Positions 56,896 through 64,000 of a stretch of DNA of 64,000 nucleotides are shown here, piece by piece. Below the pieces are notes generated by a model. That model was not told the DNA's origin, made no database searches, and saw only the letters and a list, made by a program, of their open reading frames with translations. The position numbers and the translations under genes are program-made. The stretch spans positions 31,812,720 to 31,876,719 of the forward strand of contig OX578286.1 in assembly GCA_951217055.1 (NCBI GenBank). Reading direction: 5' to 3'. This DNA comes from Gerris lacustris (lineage: Eukaryota; Arthropoda; Insecta; Hemiptera; Gerridae). Positions within the stretch are counted from its first letter, which is position 1. Each line of letters begins with the position of its first letter.

Positions 56896-57233
56896 ATTAG
56901 TATAGTCTCTGATGATCAACATAGGTGCATTGTATAGCTGTTTTTTCTATTCTTATTAATATAGTCTCTAATGATCAACAAAAGTGCAATGTAAAGCTGT
57001 TTTTCTATTCTGATTATTATAGTTTCTGATGATCAACATAAGTGCAATTTAAAGCTGTTTTTCTATTCTGATTAGTATAGTCTCTGATGATCAACATAAG
57101 TGCAATGTAAAGCTGTTTTTCTATTCTGATTAGTATAGTCTCTGATGATCAACATAAGTAATGCATAGCTGTTTTTTCTATTATGATTTGTATAGTCTCT
57201 GATGATCAACATAAGTAATGCATAGCTGTTTTT
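56896..57233. repeat. 59-bp tandem array (left part)
   Basis: Units of 58-60 bases: TTCTATTCTGATTAGTATAG followed by TCTCTGATGATCAACATAAG and a GCATAGCTGTTTTT end. About six units precede the A7 insertion. Frames across it are artefacts. Confidence 0.92.
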
Positions 57234-57953
57234 AGGGTCCGTAGGCAAAACCAAGGACCCTTATATTTTCCTGCGTGTGTCTGTCCGTCCGTCCTCTCGC
57301 GTGCTCTCACGGCTACACCTTTCGTCCGATCACTTTAAAATTTGGCATGTATGTGTCTTGTACCTACCCACATATTTTAAAAATATAGCGATTTAAAAAA
57401 AATATTTTTCAAAAAAATTAGGGTTAAAAAACTTAGGGGTTAAAATTTATTTATTTTTTTTCGACTCCGTGAGGGGTATCATATGAAAGGGTACGTCGAG
57501 CTGATTAAAAAAATATATAATTCTTTGGATATAACTTTGATAGGGCGAGCGTAGGCAAGTTTGAAGTGGTTGTGAAACGTGTCCCCTCCCTTTATCTCGC
57601 TTATGTGAAGTGCAAAAAATCTGAAAAAATTCTTGAACATTCTTCGACAAAAAGTAAAGATACCACTTTTTGGAAATTTTGAAAAAAATATTATTTTATT
57701 TTTTATTTACAAATTACGTTTTTTTTTATAATTATGGTCTTTTCGATGTATTTATATGGTTGTGGTTCAGTTCAGTGGCAAAAAAATACTTTATCAGAGT
57801 GTGTTTTAAGAATATCAGACCCTTAGAATGGTTCAAAGTAAGCTTTTTAACATTTTAAAAAAAACACTGTTTATACACTTTACAGTTAAATACTATATAG
57901 TGAGGCCTACGGACCCTCGCTGTGTGCTGACTAGCACACACTTAACCTGTTTA
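57234..57953 (+). mobile_element. Family A Helentron-like element, copy A7 (complete, 720 bp)
   Basis: Reference copy. 5' AGGGTCCGTAGGC-AAAACCA-AGGACCCT. The 3' side is GCCTACGGACCCT (57905-57917, perfect 13-base inverse of the 5' end), hairpin TGTGTGCT-GACT-AGCACACA (57921-57940), tail CTTAACCTGTTTA. It interrupts the poly-T of a 59-bp satellite unit; neighbouring units show the empty site. Target duplication is absent or hidden in the T run. Confidence 0.93.
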
Positions 57954-58045
57954 TTTCTATTATGATTTGTATAGTCTCTGATGATCAACATAAGTAATGC
58001 ATAGCTGTTTTTTCTATTCTTATCAATATAGTCTCTGATGAGGAC
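57954..58045. repeat. 59-bp tandem array (right part)
   Basis: Resumes in phase with TTCTATTATGATTTGTATAG and ends after one and a half units at TCTCTGATGAGG. Confidence 0.9.
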
Positions 58046-59284
58046 CTTTATTACAGTATCAATATTGGTGGTAGCCTAAGAGTAGGGTAATCGTTATGTT
58101 AGAAACTGTATAATTTAAGAAATTTCAATTCATCATCATTCATCATATGCTCAATTCATCATTGCGCTGGGGATGTATGTAGCCAACAAGACAACACTAA
58201 ATGTAGATAAATGATAAAATGATACATTGTGTGTCAAAGTGTTTTTGAATGTGGTAGAAGTTTGTTGTTAGGTTAATCAAAGATATTTCGAGATGAAAAA
58301 TTAATTAAATGTAACACAACTAAATTTTAATATCATGAATATTCATTAATAAAGAAACTTTATTAATTGAAGTTTCATCAATTATACATTAAGTTTGTCA
58401 AAGTATAATATTAAATACTTTACATCTAATTTTGAACCACTCTAAATACTGTATTATAGTATGGTTGCTATCTTAGCAATTATCAATGATCTGCTTAGAA
58501 ATTCTCCATCGTATACTTGATGACAGATTCAGCTTAGTATTGTGCACCTATTGTGGTTTTAATTAAAGATTAACAACTAGGTATAGGGCTAAGGCAAAAC
58601 AATGTTGACGTTGACATTATAAATCAATTCGTCTAACATGCAAGCAACTACTAAAGACATTAATTAAACAATACATATTGAAAGCGATATAGAACTACTT
58701 GCTACCAACTCTGCAACTTGTAACATCCATCTGCTAGAATCTCGGTGTTATTTTGTAGAATGAATCAACTTGTCGTCGAATGAGGAGTTAAAACAATACA
58801 AAGACTGCGAGTATGACCTTATCACAGCATTCTGTTATCTAGTCTTAAGAGATAGTTAGTTCTTCTCTGTACCATACCCCTAATGAGCTGGATGAATATT
58901 TCCGTAACAGCGTGTTTTCATCTTCACATTTCTAAAAATTCAACTTCTCAAAAAATAATTCTCGCTTTTCAGAAAGAATGACAAGTATGCCCGGGTAAAA
59001 AAAGTTCAAGTATCGACTTGAAGGTTGTTTTCATTTTTCTCTTCTTTTTTTCCCCCTCCCTGTGAATACATTCAGGTAACATTTTTTTGTACTTGGGGTT
59101 TTTCATCTACTCGTACAAAATTGTTTAGTTACTTAGATTATATTTGGTTAGGGTTCCTTTGCAAAATATAATGCTGAAAAGAAAATTGCATAACCTTTAT
59201 TCAAATCTTTTGTATGATAGGGAAATGGAAATAAATTATCTTATTAAATATATTATTATTTTATTAAGAAACTTCAGTAGCTTG
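58046..59284. other. 1.2 kb unique region without recognised gene
   Basis: Closest to ordinary unique intergenic DNA in this window: no tandem repeat, few homopolymers and no frame of note on either strand. Confidence 0.4.
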
Positions 59285-59410
59285 CATAGGTGAGCAGTTG
59301 CCATCAATAAAGTTAAACAATATCACGCGTTGTCACAACTTGGATGGTAACCACAGATCTGAGTTCAATCCTCTGCGCGGTGTTCACTCAGCATCACCAT
59401 ATGATATGTT
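59285..59410 (+). mobile_element. SINE Q2 fragment
   Basis: GAGTTCAATCCTCTGCG resembles a B-box region, and CGGTGTTCACTCAGCATCACC is shared with Q1. The anticodon-side half is decayed. Confidence 0.45.
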
Positions 59411-59465
59411 ATTATCTTATTAAGAAGCTTCAGTTGCTGATGCGCCAGGAAGTTAGTTGGTTTTT
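59411..59465. repeat. Left piece of the 226-bp array
   Basis: GATGCGCCAGGAAGTTAGTTGGTTTTT matches the end of array units at 60600-60645 and is cut at the poly-T by G2. Confidence 0.8.
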
Positions 59466-60407
59466 GGAACGAAGTTCCTTATGGCACGTTCTGGAGCCCG
59501 GGAGTAAATCCGAAAAAAACGACCAAAATAACCGTCACAAAATCACCGTCACAAAATCACCATCACAAAATCACCGTCACGCCAAATCCGTCACAAAATC
59601 TACCGATGGCAATAACTTAAGGAAAAGATCACCGAGTTAGTTGAAAATTGGTACACATGTTCATTTTTTCCAATGCCCAGGCTAAGTTCGTTGGACAACG
59701 TTATCCGCCCAAGCGTTCACGCCCAACGCTCGCGTAAACGTAAGCTTCAAATTTAAAATTGGATTTTTTGGACGGGAAACAATTCTAACTTCATCTATTT
59801 AATGAGACAAACAACTTTTTTAACCATTTTTTTTTTTTAGTAAAACAAACATCGACACTACTATGAAGTGATAAAGATCGGTAAATTTATTAAAGCGGAC
59901 CAAAACGTTTTAAATAAAGAAAACGTTTTTACCGATATCGTACGTTCTAACGTAACGATTTCAATGAAACTTCCTACACATCTTCTAAAGTACAATTGAA
60001 ACAAAGGCATGTATAATTTCAACCTGATACAAGCAGAATGTTTTTAGTGTTGGTGATTTATATTTTATATTACTATATTTTAATTGGAGATTCACCGACG
60101 GAGGTCTGATGGGACAGTTCTTTTCTTCTCTAAAACCATCTGCTTTAACTATAAACTAATCAAAATTAACTTTTTTCTCAATCTACAATAACCTCTTTTC
60201 CAAGATAAAAAAAAATCTTTTAATTTTGCCTTAACTACGCTGGTACAAATAGTTACTTTTAATTTTGTCTCTTATTCAAATTCCACCATGTATAAGTAGT
60301 TAGTATCATATACTTAGCACTGTAATTATATCATTTATATTTAATATAAAGCGTAAGGAACTTCGTTCCTACCGGGTGTCCCACGACACCACTCGTATTT
60401 TTTTTTG
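59466..60407 (+). mobile_element. Family G Helentron-like element, copy G2 (complete, 942 bp)
   Basis: 5' GGAAC-GAA-GTTCC-TTATGGCACG. A 15-bp repeat (ATCACCGTCACAAA, 59533-59605) lies near the 5' end. The G interior is complete. The 3' side is TAAGGAACTTCGTTCC (60354-60369, inverse of the 5' end over 16 bases), hairpin GGTGTC-CCAC-GACACC (60375-60390), tail ACTCGTATTTTT. It sits in the TTTTTT of a satellite unit whose empty form is seen at 60632-60637. Confidence 0.9.
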
Positions 60408-61205
60408 TTAAGGATGTTCATGGAATGTTGCCATTCTCCTGTATCCTCCAAAGATGTTACCAAGGAATGTTGTGCGAACATTTGACCACCTCATGACGTC
60501 TCTATCAACCTCGAACCATTTCTTGATTCTTGTCATTCTTCACCATATTTTTATTATCATATTATCTTTCAATGTCATGCCGACGGGTCTATGCCATCCA
60601 CGTACTGATACGCCACGCAGTTAGTTGGTTTTTTGTTAAGTATGTTCATGGAATGTTGCCATTCTCCTGTATCCTCCAAAGATGTTACCAAGGAATGTTG
60701 TGCGAACATTTGACCACCTCATGACGTCTCTATCATCCTCGAACCATTTCTTGATTCTTGTCATTCTTCACCATATATTATCATATTATCTTACGATGTC
60801 ATCCCGACGGGTCTATGCCCTCCACGTACTGATGCGCCACGCAGTTATTTGGTTTTTTGTTAGGTATGTTCATGGAATGTTGCCATTCTTCTGTATCCTC
60901 CAAAGCTGTTACCAATTAATGTTGTTCGAACATTTGACCGCCTCATGACGTCTCTATCCTCCTCGAACCATATTTGTATTATCATATTATCTTTCAATGC
61001 CATCCACGTACTGATGCGCCACGCAGTTATTTGGTTTTTTGTTAGGGATTTCCTTGGATTGTTGCCATTCTTCTGTATCCTCCAAAGCTGTTATCAAAGT
61101 AACTGGAATGTTGCACGTGTTTCATCTCTAGTTGCGAAAATTTCACCACCTCATGATGTCTCTATTGTTCACCATATTATATTATCATATTATCTTTCGT
61201 TCTAA
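60408..61205. repeat. About 226-bp tandem array (3-4 units)
   Basis: Units run from GTTAAGGATGTTCATGGAAT through ATTCTCCTGTATCCTCC, GACCACCTCATGACGTCTC and ATATTATC to TGATGCGCCACGCAGTTAGT. Unit starts are near 60410, 60637, 60860 and 61045, the last two increasingly deleted. Reading frames recur from unit to unit because of the repeat. Confidence 0.88.
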
Positions 61206-61254
61206 TAAAATTACCAGATAACGGATTATTTCTTCTTCTTCCTCTCTATCTTCT

Positions 61255-61455
61255 TTCAATGCAATTTTCATTAAAATCAGATGTGTAGTTTTTAGGATAC
61301 ATTGGTAAGCAATAATTAAGCGATAGACAGACACGGGACCAAAAATGTTCCCTGATGTCTAAAACAATGTTCTGGCTTGGAATTTTTGAAATCGGAACGT
61401 TTCGTTCTTCAGAACGATCTCATAGCTTCCGTTACCTTCAGCAAACTCAAAATGT
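61255..61455 (-). mobile_element. Family B fragment B12 (5' half)
   Basis: Minus-strand 5' half: CTGAAGGTAACGGAAGCTATGAG, CGTTCTGAAGAACGAAACG, TGTTCCCTGATGTCTAAAAC (as written on plus) and GTGTCTGTCTATCGC. The outermost hairpin arm is decayed. Confidence 0.7.
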
Positions 61456-62738
61456 AGGTATTAAAACATTAAAATTCTAACTTTCTATCAGATAAATATT
61501 CAGAGACTGAATAATACGCTTTATCTTTAAGCATTTGTTTTAATAATTGTCTAGCCACTTCGTCAGCAGGTAATGCATTTATTGTTTTGGGATGGTAATT
61601 ATACTACATTATAGATGAATTTGACGGGGAGGATTTGTATAATTTTATACGACAAATTGGCAGCAATAATTTTTGTCTTTGTACCTAGAGTTCTTGCTGT
61701 GAATTTCAGACATTTTACATACTGCATACATACAAGCTTCTTAGAGTACAAATTTCTCCATAAATTTCACGCAGTAATTTTCTTTGCCATATTGGTCTTG
61801 ATTAACCCACTTAAAAGTATCCCCGCTTCTTCAACCACGGTTTAACTTTGGTCGACAAAAATTGTTTACTCAAACATTTTATTATTTCAACTTACACTGA
61901 TCGGTCTAATCATCGATTAGAGCAAAGAAACATTTTTATCCTCGTCTTCTATTCTTTCTTGATTTTTTTTTTAATCTTATTTATCTCCCTCACTAAAGGA
62001 TCCCGATTGCTGTAAGTAACTTATTTAACTGAATGTATCCACCTTCTATCTTTAGTAGTAAATTAGTAAATTGTGGTGACTATTGTAACTATAAGGAGCG
62101 AATAACTAAGTAGATAATGAGAGTTTGTGGTTTCGTAAAGATGTTGAAATCCCGCATAGTCTGAAACATTCAGTTCTAACCATGGTTCGACATCCTTTTG
62201 ACGTGAAAGCCCTCATTCTATCATTCCATTCGGCATTATACGATTCCTTATTGTTTCTCTGGGAGGAGTATTTCTGTAAATCGCTTCAACGCTCAAAGTG
62301 AATTTCATAGGCCTTCTAATCCCGGTCTACGTCTGAAGCATACAAATGAGGAATTCTACTGTGAAAATCCTGATTGAATTTTCCGCTTTTCCTCCAATCC
62401 TACCTCTCAAATCCTTCCTTTTCGAAGGTGTAATTAAATTTTGGAAATTATATAGTCCGTTGTGCGTACCTGATACCGATTTCGACTGATAAAACTGGAT
62501 TTTAGGGATTCTATCGTTGTTTTCTCCTCTGAGAACACAATTCGGGGGGAATTTTCAATCGTGTTTTCTCCGAAGAAAGGGGAAATCGTTAAGGCTTTAA
62601 TATTGTGGTCTAATCGATCCGACAGTGATTCAGTGCCATTCACGGTTTTGATTATTATTATCGTGAATTGAATTTAGATTTAATCTAAAATTTTTATTTC
62701 AGGTATTTAAGAATAAATGTTTTCTCTCACACGTGTAA
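61456..62738. other. 1.3 kb region without recognised gene
   Basis: GAGAACACAATTC and GTGTTTTCTCC-GAAGAAAG motifs near 62530-62580 are weakly inverted. Frames of 76 (61615, plus) and 69 (62434, minus) codons have no recognisable domain. Confidence 0.4.
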
Positions 62739-63317
62739 TTATAGTCCAGGAGATAGCGTGCAAAAAAGTATCTGACTAACATCAAGCTAGAATTTTGTAT
62801 ACAAGTCAATCTTTTAGCGCCTTTTAAGAGTATGTGGTCGGCTAAGTTCGTCTGCGGTACATAGCTTGGCAATAGGCGTTTGAAAAATAACAAACCGGTG
62901 GAGAGCGGCCATGTCTCACCACTTATAGTGGACAATGTGTTTTTCATGATCCTGAGTACAGAATTAGTAGACCAAAAATCAAGTCGATTTTATTTTCACA
63001 CTTGATAGGTTAGTTATTCAACAACTAAAAATCAACGTGGTCACCTGTTAAGGGACAAACTAATATCAACTTGATTTTCGGTTTACTAACTAATTCTGTA
63101 CTCAGGATCATGAAAAACACATTGTCCACCATAAGTGGTGAGGCATGGCCGCTCTCCACCGGTTTGTTTTTTCCAAACGCCTGTTGCCAAGCTATGTCCT
63201 GCAGACGAACTTAGCTGACCACATATTCTTAAAAGGCGCTAAAAGATTGACTTGTATACAAAATTCTAGCTTGATGTTAGTCAGACACTTTTTTGCATGC
63301 TATCTCCTGGACTATTA
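62739..63317. mobile_element. Foldback element F2 (complete)
   Basis: The ends ATAGTCCAGGAGATAG and CTATCTCCTGGACTAT are perfect inverses. Arms of about 270 bases contain CATCAAGCTAGAATTTTGTA, CGAACTTAGC, CACCGGT, ACATTGTCCAC and ATCAAGT in order and then inverted. The F1 copy matches both arms. Peptides read from the two arms resemble each other only because the DNA is a palindrome. Confidence 0.87.
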
Positions 63318-63884
63318 TAATAATAAGCATCATATTATCGTAACTTACATAATAGAAGTAAAACAAATAAAACTTAACCAGCTGCGTTATATTATAGTAG
63401 AGTTTTGAACTTTCAACTGTAGAGTGATTTGGGCAAGAAAAGTTTGAGTTGTGAGGGACAGAAAATTGAGAGGGGGATAGACAAACAAATCCCTTACTTG
63501 TACTGGATATATTAGACCTATTAGAACTTACTTTGACAGGGGAAGACTTGGCTAAATCACAAAACGTCACAACGTGTTTTTGTTGGAATTTCACTTCTTT
63601 TTGTAAGTTATTTTCGTTTCTTAGCCTCTTGTTCTTTTTGTTCGTATAATGTGTACTGTATATATTGTATAAGAAGAGATAGAAAAGATAAGGAAAGAAC
63701 ATAATAGGAAATAAACAGTAAAAGGAAATAATCATCATTGTTTAGAAAAAGGGGTTTTAAACGAAACAACAAAGTGGCTAAGTATGTAACGCGTGGGGTG
63801 TTCTAATTGAATTAAACAATTATCTGGTGTACGCGTGCGAACGAGCCGGGAAGTTTATGTTTACAATCTTCGAGCTCCATAACC
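63318..63884. other. Unique region with a 153-codon frame of doubtful meaning
   Basis: The minus frame 63277-63738 begins MMIISFYCLFPIMFF (hydrophobic, signal-like), has a Ser/Asn-rich middle and ends inside foldback F2. No domain is recognised; the composition follows local AT bias. I lean to a chance frame. Confidence 0.3.
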
Positions 63885-64000
63885 ACGTAAGTCCTTTCCC
63901 CGAGAAAAATCTAGTTTCTGTGAAAATAGATATATTTGCAAAGGGTGGTCAGGTTCGATTCCTCTACGGGGTGGAAATTATTTATAATATAAAATATTCA
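63885..64000 (+). mobile_element. Family P repeat, copy P3 (cut by window end)
   Basis: TTTCCCCGAGAAAAATCTAG, GTGAAAATAGA and GGTTCGATTCC (63953-63963, B-box-like) in P1 order, running past the window. Confidence 0.5.

Noticed and set aside
62699..63408. Similar peptides from 62699-62947 (minus), 63145-63408 (plus) and 3441-3665 (minus), which look like a conserved small protein family
   Set aside because: They come from the arms of palindromic elements F1 and F2; similarity follows from the DNA palindrome and the repeat, and stops and frames differ.
63277..63738. 153-codon minus frame with a hydrophobic start
   Set aside because: No recognised domain, AT-driven composition, and its end lies inside foldback F2. 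Kept only as a comment.

Overview
This window looks like intergenic, repeat-dominated DNA from an AT-rich eukaryotic genome. An invertebrate, most likely an arthropod, is suggested by three traits: dense (TA)n microsatellites, foldback MITEs, and many short degenerate repeats carrying GTCTGTC runs plus a GAAATTTGG motif. That identification is inference; no host gene was found to anchor it. I recognise no intact protein-coding gene, rRNA, CRISPR array or prokaryotic-type operon. Open frames longer than about 60 codons are read-throughs of tandem repeats, pieces of transposable elements, or chance frames in AT-rich DNA.

Main result: several dispersed families share one architecture although their terminal sequences differ. 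(1) The 5' end is a hairpin that starts next to a run of T. (2) The outer arm of that hairpin recurs inverted near, but not at, the 3' end. (3) A second, family-specific hairpin follows it. (4) A short unpaired tail ends the element. I call the families A (5' AGGGTCCGTAGGC), B (5' GCTTCCGAG), G (5' GGAACGAAGTTCC), L (5' ACTTCCATGAAA), M (5' AGGTTTCTGTACG) and N (5' AGGGTTTCGTTGG). Family K (5' ACTTTCTCA) shows only the 5' half. This matches what is known of Helentron/HINE rolling-circle transposons: asymmetric terminal inverted repeats, a 3' palindrome and insertion between T and T. All copies here are non-autonomous.

Nested insertions give internal empty-site evidence. L sits in a B copy (53987-55334), N in a B copy (51711-52408), A in a 59-bp satellite (57234-57953), G in a roughly 226-bp satellite (59466-60407), J in an M copy, I1 in a G copy, and the small TIR element T in a 71-bp satellite with a TATTA duplication.

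Layout. 1-5 kb: family X element, truncated A copy with a hAT-like MITE, GA-, 24-, 33- and 52-bp arrays, foldback F1. 5-13 kb: A2, a hammerhead-like foldback (C1), B1, D/E repeats, foldback, X2, a TATA/initiator plus hammerhead-like module of Penelope-like character. 13-24.5 kb: E2, B2, G1, long-TIR element S, 71- and 94-bp satellites, many (TA)n tracts, palindrome R1. 24.9-25.85 kb: about 47 units of a G-rich 20-mer resembling the thrombin-binding quadruplex aptamer. 26-36 kb: M1, P1, A3, M2 with J, R2, tandem B-type copies H1/H2. 37-46 kb: A4, B4-B6, a G copy split by an element retaining a possible Crypton-like N-terminus, a tRNA-headed SINE candidate, B7/B8, A5, a K tandem duplication. 46-64 kb: C2, an ATCGAT-rich array, A6, the longest (TA)n tract, P2, tRNA-like locus, B9+N, B10/B11+L, I2, 59-bp array+A7, 226-bp array+G2, foldback F2, P3.

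No functional pathway can be inferred. What the sequence records is a history of rolling-circle-like, cut-and-paste, SINE and Penelope-like insertions. Boundaries of diverged copies are approximate, since all alignments were done by eye.
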